From NCBI RefSeq assembly GCF_004362145.1, contig NZ_SNXC01000009.1:705206-769205 (forward strand): 64,000 bases of DNA. Direction: 5' to 3'. The notes under the pieces were generated by a model that was given only the letters and a program-made list of their open reading frames with translations, had not been told where the DNA came from and did no database searches. Of this stretch, positions 7,206 to 15,518 are shown in pieces; positions within the stretch are counted from its first letter, which is position 1; the number at the start of each line of letters is the position of its first letter. The position numbers and the translations under genes are program-made. The stretch comes from Marinomonas balearica. GTDB taxonomy: Bacteria > Pseudomonadota > Gammaproteobacteria > Pseudomonadales > Marinomonadaceae.

Positions 7206-8012
7206 ATGTTGATCGACACTCATTGTCATTTAGATAAACTAGATCTCACTCCTTATGACGGAGAAGTACGCGGCGCCTTGGTTGCAGCGGCAAAAAACGA
7301 TGTTAAACAAGTCTTAACGATTTCAGTGGATTTGGAATCGTTTGATACTGTGAATGAATTCACTCAAATACAGGGTGTGTTTTCAAGTTGTGGGGTACAC
7401 CCCTTACATACTGAAGGCCTTTTAAGCGTACCAGATAAACTTATAGAGTTGGCCTCGCAAGATAAGGTTGTAGCAATCGGAGAGACTGGGCTTGATTATT
7501 TTTATGACAAAGATCAAGAGAACCATGCTAAACAGCAACGAAGCTTTGTTGCGCATCTTGAGAGTGCGTCTTTTCTTGGGTTGCCTGTAATTGTTCATAC
7601 TCGTGACGCGAAAGAAGATACAATCGAGCTTATTCGTGAATATGGTGATCCGAACTTTGGTGGCGTTTTGCACTGTTTCACTGAAAGCTACGATATGGCA
7701 GTAAGAGCGATGGAGGAGAACTACCTAATCTCTATTTCAGGAATCGTAACGTTTAAAAATGCAGAGGCGCTTCGAGAAACGGTCAAGAGGTTACCGCTTG
7801 ATCGGTTGCTCGTTGAGACAGATTCACCTTACTTAGCGCCTATTCCCCATAGAGGACAAAAAAACCAACCTAAATATGTAAAAGATGTTGCTCAGTTTGT
7901 CGCGGATATAAAAGGTATTCGTTATGAGGAGTTATTGGAAATTACAGCACAAAACTTCCACGATAAGTTTAAGAAAGTGATTCGTAATGAAACGTTGAGT
8001 GAATCTTATTGA
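7206..8012 (+). CDS. tatD: TatD-family metal-dependent deoxyribonuclease
   Basis: A 268-residue TIM-barrel hydrolase of the TatD/YcfH family; members act as 3'-5' nucleases or quality-control nucleases. Metal ligands visible are H6 and H8 (DTHCHLD), E93 (IGETGLDYFYD), the histidines in VIVHTRD and VLHCFT, and the aspartate in LVETDSPYL. It begins 8 bp after holB and probably ends the operon. In E. coli the gene at this position is ycfH; the exact substrate is not settled. Confidence 0.9.
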   Translation: MLIDTHCHLDKLDLTPYDGEVRGALVAAAKNDVKQVLTISVDLESFDTVNEFTQIQGVFSSCGVHPLHTEGLLSVPDKLIELASQDKVVAIGETGLDYFYDKDQENHAKQQRSFVAHLESASFLGLPVIVHTRDAKEDTIELIREYGDPNFGGVLHCFTESYDMAVRAMEENYLISISGIVTFKNAEALRETVKRLPLDRLLVETDSPYLAPIPHRGQKNQPKYVKDVAQFVADIKGIRYEELLEITAQNFHDKFKKVIRNETLSESY

Positions 8013-8033
8013 TTTACATGAATAAAACGAAAA

Positions 8034-8081
8034 AAGAAGCGATTTTGATAGGATTTTACTTAGTCATGCATTACGCTTCTT
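8034..8081. repeat. 8-bp inverted repeat downstream of tatD
   Basis: AAGAAGCG at 8034-8041 and CGCTTCTT at 8074-8081 are exact complements with a 32-base loop. A weak terminator for the tatD operon is possible, but the loop is long and no T-run follows. Confidence 0.25.
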
Positions 8082-8231
8082 AATATAACTTAAACAAATT
8101 ACCCCTCCTAATCTCTAGAGCGAGTAAATCCACCTAAAAAATTAAGCGTGTTTTGAAAGAATTTCGCACTGATATTAGGAGTTGCTAGTTGCATAGCGTT
8201 GCTTGTAACTGGTCTACATATAAGGACCTTC

Positions 8232-10658
8232 ATGATGTCAAAAACGGTTCAGCCTCTTAAGAAGTCCGCGTTATACGCGACAGTCTCTCCCGACAATCTT
8301 CCTTTTAAAAAATTAAGCGATATAGAGCCGCTAAGTGGCATTCTAGGCCAGGAGCGAGCGGTGGAAGCGATTCAGTTTGGTGTCGCTATGCAGCGCCCAG
8401 GGTACAATATTTATGTTATGGGCGATTCTGGAACAGGCCGTTCTTCGTATGTAACAAACTATCTAAAAAGCGAAGCAAAGCGTAAAACAGCACCCAACGA
8501 GTGGGCCTATGTAAACAACTTTACAGATACACGCGCGCCTAAAGCGATCGAATTTACACCGGGTGAATCGTCTATTTTTGAGAAGGAAATTCGCTCTTTA
8601 ATAGATGCAGTTATGGCGACTTTTCCAGCGGCATTTGAAAATCCAACTTACCAACAGTATAAGAGTGCGATTGATCGAGCTTTCAATGAAAAGTACGAGG
8701 GTGCGATTAATTTGGTCGAGCGAATGGCGCTGCGTATTAATGTCGCAATGTTCCGTGATGCTTCTTCCGTAAGCTTTGCTCCAATGCGCGATGGAAAGGC
8801 GCTAGAAGAGGCTGACTTCGCAGGTCTTACTGACGACGAGAGAGATGCATTTCAGGCGGCTGTATCTGAGCTTGAAACACAGCTAAACAATGAGCTGCTA
8901 GGGTTGCCTCAATGGAAGCGAGCCTCCTACGAGGAGCTAAGAGAGCTCAATCTCGAAACCATCAAAGAAGCACTTGATCCTCTCATGGCTCCTTTGTTTG
9001 AGAAGTATTCTGATAACGGAGCAATCACCTCGCATTTAAAAGAGATGCGTGAGGATTTAGATAAAGTACTCATTGATCAAATTTCAGACGAACGAGCGGC
9101 TGAAAGTCGAGATGAAGTTAGCCGACGTACCATGTACGAGGAGTTTTATCTTCCAAACATTGCGGTGACACATGAGCCAGATGGCGGAATGCCTGTAGTG
9201 TATGAGCCTCATCCAACATATCGAAATCTTTTCGGGCAAGTTGAGTACAGCAGCGATCAAGGGATGCTGATTACAAGTTATCGCTTAATCCGCTCGGGAA
9301 GTCTTCATGCTGCTAATGGCGGTTATTTGATTCTTGATGCTGAGAAGTTGCTTACTGATCATTACTTGTGGGAAGCGTTGAAGCGAGCACTGAAGAGCAA
9401 AACTTTGCGTATAGAGCATCCGTACGCGGATATGGGGATGATGAATACGACAACCTTGTCGCCGGAAGACCTTCCGTTACAGGTAAAAGTGATCTTAATT
9501 GGTTCTCGTGAAATTTATTACCTTCTTCAAGATGCTGATCCCGACTTTCAAGAAATGTTCAGAGTTTTGGTGGATTTTGATGACACACTAAAACGTGGGA
9601 AGGAATCTGAACACGCATTTGCACGACTGTTAAAGGATCGCGTTGATCAAGAAGGGTATGCAGATGTTACTCGCGACGGTGTCGCACGTCTAATTGAATA
9701 CAGCAGTCGTTTGGCTGAGCATCAAAAAGAAATGGTTGCTCGAATCGGAGACGTATTTGAGTTGCTTAGTGAAGCAGACTTTGTTCGTGACATGGCGAAA
9801 GACGATGTTATTTCAGAAGAGCACGTCAAACGCGCGTTACTTGCGAAAAAGCATCGTACTGGGCGTGTAAGTGAAAAGATAATAGAAGAAATTCTTGAAG
9901 GTACTGTTCTGCTCGAAAGTGATGGACAGGCGATCGGTAAAATTAACGGCCTAACTGTCATGCAGATCGGCGATAGCAGCTTTGGTGCGCCAGCTCGTAT
10001 TTCAACAACCGTGTATCCGGGTGGAAAGGGCATCATCGATATCGAGAGAGAGTCTAACCTTGGGCAAAATATTCACTCAAAAGGTGTATTGATTCTTTCG
10101 GGCTATTTAGGTAATAAATACGCACAGAAATACCCTCTAGACATCTCTGCATCCATTGCTATGGAGCAAAGTTACGGCTATGTCGACGGAGACAGTGCTT
10201 CGACAGCAGAGCTGTGTTGTCTTCTGTCTGCACTTATTCAAGTGCCTTTACGTCAGGACCTTGCGATCACTGGATCATTGAATCAATACGGTGAAGTTCA
10301 GGCGATCGGTGGTGTAAACGAAAAGATCGAAGGTTTCTTCAGTGTTTGTAAGGCGCGGGGCTTGACTGGAACTCAGGGTGTTCTCATTCCAAAATCGAAT
10401 TCAAACAATTTGATGTTAAATGATGATGTTCTAGAAGCTGTCGAGAAAGGCGAGTTCCATATATATGCCATTGAGACAGCGGATCAAGCGCTAGAATTGC
10501 TCACAGGTAAAGAGGCTGGGCAAGCTGATAGTGATGGAAACTACCCAGAAGGGTCTTTGTCTTCGATGGTTATTTTGCGTTTGGAAGGGATTTCCAAGCT
10601 GGGTGATGAAGAAGAAAAAGACGATAGTAAAGAAGAAACGGCTGGAAAAGAAAATTAA
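8232..10658 (+). CDS. Lon-like ATP-dependent protease (LonB/YcbZ type, S16)
   Basis: An 808-residue member of the group with an N-terminal AAA-like region and a C-terminal Lon protease domain. The P-loop GDSGTGRSS (64-72) has Arg for the usual Lys, as is common in this group. The Ser-Lys dyad is S655 in DGDSASTAE and K698 in GVNEKIEGF, 43 residues apart as in E. coli Lon. The tail is acidic. I chose ATG 8232 because AAGGA lies 5 bp upstream; a TTG at 8199 would add 11 residues without a ribosome-binding site. The gene appears monocistronic. Substrates are unknown. Confidence 0.9.
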   Translation: MMSKTVQPLKKSALYATVSPDNLPFKKLSDIEPLSGILGQERAVEAIQFGVAMQRPGYNIYVMGDSGTGRSSYVTNYLKSEAKRKTAPNEWAYVNNFTDTRAPKAIEFTPGESSIFEKEIRSLIDAVMATFPAAFENPTYQQYKSAIDRAFNEKYEGAINLVERMALRINVAMFRDASSVSFAPMRDGKALEEADFAGLTDDERDAFQAAVSELETQLNNELLGLPQWKRASYEELRELNLETIKEALDPLMAPLFEKYSDNGAITSHLKEMREDLDKVLIDQISDERAAESRDEVSRRTMYEEFYLPNIAVTHEPDGGMPVVYEPHPTYRNLFGQVEYSSDQGMLITSYRLIRSGSLHAANGGYLILDAEKLLTDHYLWEALKRALKSKTLRIEHPYADMGMMNTTTLSPEDLPLQVKVILIGSREIYYLLQDADPDFQEMFRVLVDFDDTLKRGKESEHAFARLLKDRVDQEGYADVTRDGVARLIEYSSRLAEHQKEMVARIGDVFELLSEADFVRDMAKDDVISEEHVKRALLAKKHRTGRVSEKIIEEILEGTVLLESDGQAIGKINGLTVMQIGDSSFGAPARISTTVYPGGKGIIDIERESNLGQNIHSKGVLILSGYLGNKYAQKYPLDISASIAMEQSYGYVDGDSASTAELCCLLSALIQVPLRQDLAITGSLNQYGEVQAIGGVNEKIEGFFSVCKARGLTGTQGVLIPKSNSNNLMLNDDVLEAVEKGEFHIYAIETADQALELLTGKEAGQADSDGNYPEGSLSSMVILRLEGISKLGDEEEKDDSKEETAGKEN

Positions 10659-10673
10659 GGTCTGATCGATGTG

Positions 10674-10715
10674 CACAGGCAGTAAAATGGTTTTCTATTG
10701 CCTGTGTGCTCTTTT
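10674..10715 (+). terminator. Probable terminator of the Lon-like protease gene
   Basis: The arms 10674-10684 and 10696-10706 pair over 11 bp with one G-U pair, followed by TGCTCTTTTGC. It lies 16 bp after the stop codon. The T-run is short and interrupted. Confidence 0.5.
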
Positions 10716-10780
10716 GCTCAAATTGTATTAACTGTGTTCCCAAGAAACGTAGGTAGATCGGAAGTTTCTAGCGATAAAGA

Positions 10781-11077
10781 TCAGTATTTCCCTTGAGTGC
10801 GTTTAATCATGTGAGCAGAACACTCATTACTCACGAGTGTATAAACCGTATAATATAAGTCTCCGGCTTTGATATGGCTGGCAACTTCCTTTCTTTTGCT
10901 TGGGTGATGACGTTTCAAAACCTTTGCTCGTTTAAATACCTCACCGTTCATCAGTGCTTCACTGTATTTATCGGACGCTTCCATTGAATCTCTATCTGAA
11001 CATTCGGCCCCACTTACGGCATAGGCGTGCAATAAAAGTGCTGCTAGGCATGTTTTTACCAAGAGTTTCAATATCAT
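10781..11077 (-). CDS. Small exported protein of unknown function
   Basis: 98 residues with a signal peptide: hydrophobic core about 4-20, cleavage likely near AVSGA-EC. The mature part is short, basic (KRAKVLKRHHPSKRK) and has two cysteines that could form a disulfide in the periplasm. An AGGTGA ribosome-binding site precedes the ATG. I do not recognise a family. It sits alone between a Lon-like protease and a cytochrome b562-like gene, so context gives no function. Confidence 0.65.
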   Translation of the reverse strand: MILKLLVKTCLAALLLHAYAVSGAECSDRDSMEASDKYSEALMNGEVFKRAKVLKRHHPSKRKEVASHIKAGDLYYTVYTLVSNECSAHMIKRTQGKY

Positions 11078-11408
11078 ATGTTAAAGGTCACCTGCAGAAA
11101 GTTACGGTAGCTCGTCTTATGTATTTTAGACAAATGTAATAGTGGTATCTACCGTTGATACAAATAAACGAAATAGGTAGTTCGTCTCGATTTTTATTTA
11201 GACATTTAAAGAGCTTGCAGCTTGAATTAAGCCCCGACATTTTATATAAACAGTTTTTATAATAACCGAAGTACGTAGTTTGGAAATGTAGATCACAAGC
11301 TTTACAATTTAGATAGTGTCACGAAAGATGATCTGGAATATCATTTATTCTTAAGCTAGGTTTTGTGGTAAGACCTAGAATTAATGTTGAAGCTCCAAAG
11401 AGGTGTCT
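11078..11408. other. Intergenic region between divergent small exported-protein genes
   Basis: These 331 bp carry no convincing gene. A short hairpin (CTAGGT at 11356-11361 with ACCTAG at 11373-11378) lies in the probable leader of the cytochrome b562-like gene. AAGAGGTG just before 11409 is its ribosome-binding site. The rest is AT-rich and should hold the two divergent promoters, which I could not assign with confidence. Confidence 0.5.
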
Positions 11409-11846
11409 ATGAAGTTAGTAAATATGATTGCTGCAATGGGTATGATTGCTGTTTCTTCGGTAAGTTTTGCTCATGGGCATGGTGCTTGTTCTAAAACAGA
11501 TCTTCATGGTCAGATGATGTCGATTAAAAAAGAGCTTAGGGCGCTTTCACAAGACGTTAAATCCGATAACCTAAAAGGGGCGGGTGAACACGTTGATAAA
11601 CTGATTGGACTTTTTGAAGCCTCTAAAGCGGAAACGCCGTATTTGTTCCATGAACAAAATTTACAAGGCGATGCTCTGATGTCTGCTCGTACAGAGTATG
11701 AAGCCGTGTTTGATAGCGCTATCGAAAAACTACAAGTAATAGATGCTGAAATCGCTAACGGTAATTCCAGTAAGATTGGCTCTGCCGTACGAGAGTTGGG
11801 TAAATACCGTAAAATCGGACACAGTAAGTTTAAAGCGGATTGCTAG
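11409..11846 (+). CDS. Cytochrome b562-like periplasmic protein
   Basis: 145 residues with a signal peptide ending near SVSFA and a predicted four-helix bundle. The pattern DLHGQMMSIKKEL at the start and the final helix LGKYRKIGHSKF correspond to the methionine and histidine heme ligands of cytochrome b562. The intervening TPYLF segment also fits. Unlike E. coli b562 it has a cysteine near each end of the mature chain (GACSK and ADC), which could form a disulfide closing the bundle. ATG 11409 was preferred to GTG 11403 because the GTG lies inside the AAGAGGTG ribosome-binding site. Physiological partners are unknown. Confidence 0.75.
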   Translation: MKLVNMIAAMGMIAVSSVSFAHGHGACSKTDLHGQMMSIKKELRALSQDVKSDNLKGAGEHVDKLIGLFEASKAETPYLFHEQNLQGDALMSARTEYEAVFDSAIEKLQVIDAEIANGNSSKIGSAVRELGKYRKIGHSKFKADC

Positions 11847-12090
11847 TATACGAATGTGTCTCAAGGAAAAGAGATTGGTACTAAGGGATCTGGTCTAACG
11901 CTTTGGGACATGGTTTCGCCATCAATGTTGCTTTTTTTTCAATGGTCGCATTTTTAAAAACTGGATAGATTGGCGTGTCAGTACCTTTTATTCGTCTTAT
12001 TGGCCGCTTTCTTCAAAAATTGTCTTAGTCTTCTACTTGATGAAGTATTGTATGAAGATTGATACAATGGCGTATCAATTAGAGGTAGTT

Positions 12091-12441
12091 ATGGCACGAG
12101 TTAAAAAATCCAGAAGTATGAAGAGCCGATTAGGGCGTGATGCAAAAACAGGCTCAAAAGAAATGCTCAAAGAGCAAAATAAAGCCCGCAAAGCTTCAAA
12201 GCCGAATAAGTTCCAAACTAAAAAGTCGAAAGAACGAAAAGAACAAGCGCATAAAAAGCTTGTGCGCCTAGGTTTAGCGCCAAAAGAAGAGGCCGCGTCA
12301 CAAGCACCTCGTCCTCGTAGATTTACGATGCCGGTTCGTGAAGAAGACAAGGTTGCAAAGGTTGAAGTAGAGGTAAAGGAAGACAGCAACGAGCTTATCG
12401 CCAATGATTTGCTTGATGCGTTTACCGAAACAGACCAATAG
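12091..12441 (+). CDS. Hypothetical protein with basic N-terminus and acidic C-terminus
   Basis: 116 residues from ATG 12091, which follows AGAGGT; an upstream in-frame ATG at 12037 lacks a comparable site. The first 70 residues are very rich in Lys and Arg (KKSRSMKSRLGR, KKSKERKEQAHKK), suggesting nucleic-acid or ribosome association. The last 35 are acidic. It is probably disordered. The lysine-rich layout recalls the YihI group but I see no convincing alignment. A strong terminator follows directly. Confidence 0.65.
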   Translation: MARVKKSRSMKSRLGRDAKTGSKEMLKEQNKARKASKPNKFQTKKSKERKEQAHKKLVRLGLAPKEEAASQAPRPRRFTMPVREEDKVAKVEVEVKEDSNELIANDLLDAFTETDQ

Positions 12442-12459
12442 AGTTCAATTAGAAATAAC

Positions 12460-12486
12460 AAAAAGGCTGCATATGCAGCCTTTTTT
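12460..12486 (+). terminator. Rho-independent terminator
   Basis: A 12-bp perfect stem, AAAAAGGCTGCA at 12460-12471 with its complement at 12474-12485, has a two-base centre and ends in a T-run. It lies 18 bp after the stop of the basic hypothetical gene. Confidence 0.9.
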
Positions 12487-12524
12487 GACGACAATAAAAA
12501 TAAAGAACTAAAAGGGACTGTGTT

Positions 12525-13604
12525 ATGAATGCAAAAGCATCTGTACCGATGTCGAGTGTGCGATTCCTATTGGAGGCAGTTAAAGCCAAAGGCCATTGCA
12601 TCCCTACATTGCTTGAAAGTCTTGATATTGACCCTTCATTTATTGATAAAAATGACACATTCCCCGCTTATGAATATGGCATGCTTTATCAAAAAATCAT
12701 ATGGTTAGAGCAGGACGAATCCTTCGCTATGCTAAGTGGCGGTAAAATGCCAAATGGCACGTTTCGTATGATGTGCTTATGCATTATACATGCGCGCAGT
12801 CTTTCTAAGGCTCTCTATCGATGTAGCGATTTTTTTGAAGTGTGCCGAAGCCCGACCATTAAGCCAGTTCTCATAAAAAAAGGGCGTTATGCCTTGGTGA
12901 CGTTTGCGCCAGTCGATATTATCGCCAATGATTTTACCGAAGACATGATGGCAAATGAGCCGATTGAAAAAATCAGAACGACCATGTCTATATGGCACCA
13001 TTTTATCAGTTGGCTAATTGGGCGTCGGTTAGTGTTGAAAGCCGCGTATTTTATGGCTAACAGGCCGAGTGATGTAGAATATTACAAGACACTTTTCCAA
13101 TCTGAAGTTAAATTTTCTCAGCATGCCAATGCGCTCGTATTTCCCGCAACTTATCTCGATATGCCAATTGTCCAAACAGAAGAAACCCTTAGAGGGTTCT
13201 TAAAAACAGCGCCGTACCAACTCCTCGTAATGGTTGAAAATGACAATAGCTTGAAGTCACAAGTAATGGCTCTGATCGGTAAGGACTTTTCTCGTGAATT
13301 ACCGAGTGCCGATGAGGTTGCTTCAACACTCAACATGAGTGTGTCTACCTTGCGTCGTCGATTGAGCGATGAAAGTACGTCATATCAGCAAATTAAGGAT
13401 GAATGTCGCAAAGAAGCTGCCATCACCTATATGAATGTTCCTCGGCTTTCGATCAATGATATCGCCTCACTGATGGGGTTTGATGAACCGAGTGCATTTT
13501 TTCGTTCGTTTAAAAAATGGACTGGAATGACGCCCGGAGAATATCGAAAAAGTGAGCAATATGTCCGATTCGAAAAGTCTCTGAACGAGCGAATTTCAAA
13601 CTAG
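12525..13604 (+). CDS. AraC-family transcriptional regulator
   Basis: 359 residues. The N-terminal two thirds resemble the arabinose-binding-like sensor domain of OruR/ArgR-type AraC regulators. The last 90 residues hold the two helix-turn-helix motifs (DEVASTLNMSVSTLRRRL and INDIASLMGFDEPSAFFRSFKKWTGMTPGEYR). It lies 123 bp upstream of an acyl-CoA dehydrogenase on the same strand, a common arrangement for activators of fatty-acid degradation genes. Its ligand is probably an acyl compound, by inference from neighbours only. Confidence 0.88.
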   Translation: MNAKASVPMSSVRFLLEAVKAKGHCIPTLLESLDIDPSFIDKNDTFPAYEYGMLYQKIIWLEQDESFAMLSGGKMPNGTFRMMCLCIIHARSLSKALYRCSDFFEVCRSPTIKPVLIKKGRYALVTFAPVDIIANDFTEDMMANEPIEKIRTTMSIWHHFISWLIGRRLVLKAAYFMANRPSDVEYYKTLFQSEVKFSQHANALVFPATYLDMPIVQTEETLRGFLKTAPYQLLVMVENDNSLKSQVMALIGKDFSRELPSADEVASTLNMSVSTLRRRLSDESTSYQQIKDECRKEAAITYMNVPRLSINDIASLMGFDEPSAFFRSFKKWTGMTPGEYRKSEQYVRFEKSLNERISN

Positions 13605-13677
13605 CTAAGTGACCGATGATTGGTTTTGTTATTAATTTAGCCTCCTAATGTTATTGCTGAAACAGGATCTGTTTACC

Positions 13678-13695
13678 ATTCTATAACGATAGAAT
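13678..13695. promoter_or_regulatory. Candidate operator: 7-bp perfect inverted repeat
   Basis: ATTCTAT at 13678-13684 and ATAGAAT at 13689-13695 flank a four-base centre, about 33 bp before the acyl-CoA dehydrogenase start. This position overlaps the expected promoter. The binding protein is unknown; the adjacent AraC regulator or a TetR-type fatty-acid regulator are candidates. Confidence 0.4.
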
Positions 13696-13727
13696 AACGC
13701 TCGAAAAAATCGTCGGAGAATAAGAAT

Positions 13728-15467
13728 ATGAGCGACTATCGTTATCCATATAAAGATGTATTGTTTTCATTAAACCAAGCGGGCATCTCAGATCGATTAA
13801 ATGATTTTCTTGAAGAGCCTTTAACGGTGGATTTGGTTGAGGCCATTTTAACTGAATCCGCAAAGCTCAGTGAGCAGGTTATTGCTCCTCTTAATTGGAG
13901 TGGAGATCAAGAAGGCGCTAGACTTGAAAGCGGTGATGTCTACGAGGCTAAAGGGTTCAAAGACGCTTTCAGTGCCTATGTCGAAGGGGGGTGGCCATCT
14001 CTGGATGGGCATGTCGATCACGGCGGACAAGGTTTGCCATCAACATTAGCAACGGCGGTTAATGAAGGTATCCAGTCTGCAAACCTCGCTTTTTCATTAT
14101 GCCCGTTACTTTCAAGTGGCGCGATCGAAGCGCTTGAACGATACGGTTCTCCCTCTTTAAAAAATACTTTTCTTAGTAAACTTGTAAGTGGCGAGTGGAC
14201 TGGCACCATGAATCTAACGGAGCCAAACGCAGGCTCTGATTTGGCAGCAATTAGCGCCAAAGCGGTACCGGAAGGCGAGCATTTCCTAATACAAGGCCAG
14301 AAAATATTCATTACGTGGGGCGACCATCAGATGAGTGACAATATCATTCATTTAGTGCTTGCCCGTCTGCCTGATGCTCCAGAAGGAGTAAAGGGGATTT
14401 CTCTTTTTCTTGTGCCTAAATATCTTGTGGCTGAAAGCGGTGAGCTTGGTGCTCGAAATGATGTATGTGTTGCATCATTGGAACATAAGATGGGCATTCA
14501 CGCATCACCAACTTGTGTCATGGCGTTTGGTGAAAATTACGGAGCAGTGGGTTACTTAGTTGGCGAGCCAAATCAAGGGCTCAAAGCGATGTTTGCTATG
14601 ATGAACAATGCCAGACAAGGTGTTGGGCTACAAGGGCTTGCCATCGCAGAACGCGCTTATCAGCAGGCTACAGATTACGCAAAAGAGCGCAAACAAGGTT
14701 ATGACGCTGCTAGAAAGAACCGAGTCGCCATAATAGAACATCCTGATGTAAAAAGGATGTTATTAACAATGAAGGCGCTGATCGATGCATCTCGCGCTTT
14801 GATATATACCGCAGCGGTAGAAAACGATGTGTCTAAGTTAGCAAACGGGGCAGAGGCGTCTGCGGCGTCCGCTCGTACTGCACTGTACACGCCTGTTGTT
14901 AAAGGATGGATCACCGAAATAGCGCAAGAAGTCACCTCGCTTGCTGTACAGGTGCATGGCGGCATGGGCTTCATAGAAGAAACAGGTGTTGCGCAGCATG
15001 CAAGAGATGCTCGAATTTTGCCGATATATGAAGGCACAAATGGCATTCAGGCGATCGATCTTATTGGGCGAAAGTTACAAGGAGATAACGGCATTGCTTT
15101 GAGTCGGTTGATTGACGAAATCATCAGTGATGTTGGTTTGTCCAAATCAAAATATGCAGAGCAAGTTAAGACTGAGACCGTGTTTTTTCAGCAAACAACG
15201 GACTTGTGCTTGTCTTCAATGAAAGAAGATCCTTTATTAGGAACTTATCATGCTTACGCCTATATGATGCAATTTGGTTATGTCGTTGGTGCTTGGTTGA
15301 TGCTGAAAGCAGAAGATCAAATGAACGAAAATTCAGAGTTTGATGACCTTCGGTCTGCGTCGATTGAATTCTACTGCCGTCAAATTCTGCCAAGGGCGCG
15401 GATGTATGGTGACATGATAACCGCCGGCACGTCGACAGTAGACAGCGCAGTCTTTTTCGATAAATAA
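13728..15467 (+). CDS. Acyl-CoA dehydrogenase with extended C-terminal domain (FadE/DmdC type)
   Basis: A 579-residue FAD-dependent dehydrogenase of the roughly 600-residue group that carries an extra C-terminal helical domain. It oxidises acyl-CoA to 2-enoyl-CoA and passes electrons to ETF. The signature LTEPNAGSDLAAI binds substrate and FAD, and the catalytic base is E435 in IYEGTNGIQ. The group includes DmdC (methylmercaptopropionyl-CoA dehydrogenase) and fatty-acyl-CoA dehydrogenases, so chain specificity cannot be read from sequence alone. GGAG precedes the ATG. The next gene encodes its likely electron-chain partner. Confidence 0.9.
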   Translation: MSDYRYPYKDVLFSLNQAGISDRLNDFLEEPLTVDLVEAILTESAKLSEQVIAPLNWSGDQEGARLESGDVYEAKGFKDAFSAYVEGGWPSLDGHVDHGGQGLPSTLATAVNEGIQSANLAFSLCPLLSSGAIEALERYGSPSLKNTFLSKLVSGEWTGTMNLTEPNAGSDLAAISAKAVPEGEHFLIQGQKIFITWGDHQMSDNIIHLVLARLPDAPEGVKGISLFLVPKYLVAESGELGARNDVCVASLEHKMGIHASPTCVMAFGENYGAVGYLVGEPNQGLKAMFAMMNNARQGVGLQGLAIAERAYQQATDYAKERKQGYDAARKNRVAIIEHPDVKRMLLTMKALIDASRALIYTAAVENDVSKLANGAEASAASARTALYTPVVKGWITEIAQEVTSLAVQVHGGMGFIEETGVAQHARDARILPIYEGTNGIQAIDLIGRKLQGDNGIALSRLIDEIISDVGLSKSKYAEQVKTETVFFQQTTDLCLSSMKEDPLLGTYHAYAYMMQFGYVVGAWLMLKAEDQMNENSEFDDLRSASIEFYCRQILPRARMYGDMITAGTSTVDSAVFFDK

Positions 15468-15518
15468 AATAAAAAATATACACATAAAAATCGAACCCGC
15501 TTCTAAGGGATATTCAAT

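Noticed and set aside
8018..8083. 21-codon ORF MNKTKKEAILIGFYLVMHYAS after tatD
   Set aside because: No ribosome-binding site and the 8-bp inverted repeat spans it, so it is better explained as part of the intergenic region.
11287..11297. CRP-like half site TGTAGATCACA upstream of the cytochrome b562-like gene
   Set aside because: Only one arm resembles the consensus and the spacing is wrong for TGTGA-N6-TCACA.
12075..12494. 139-codon minus-strand ORF opposite the basic hypothetical gene
   Set aside because: It is the reverse of a lysine-rich gene that has a ribosome-binding site and terminator. Its Ser/Phe-rich sequence is typical of an antisense shadow.
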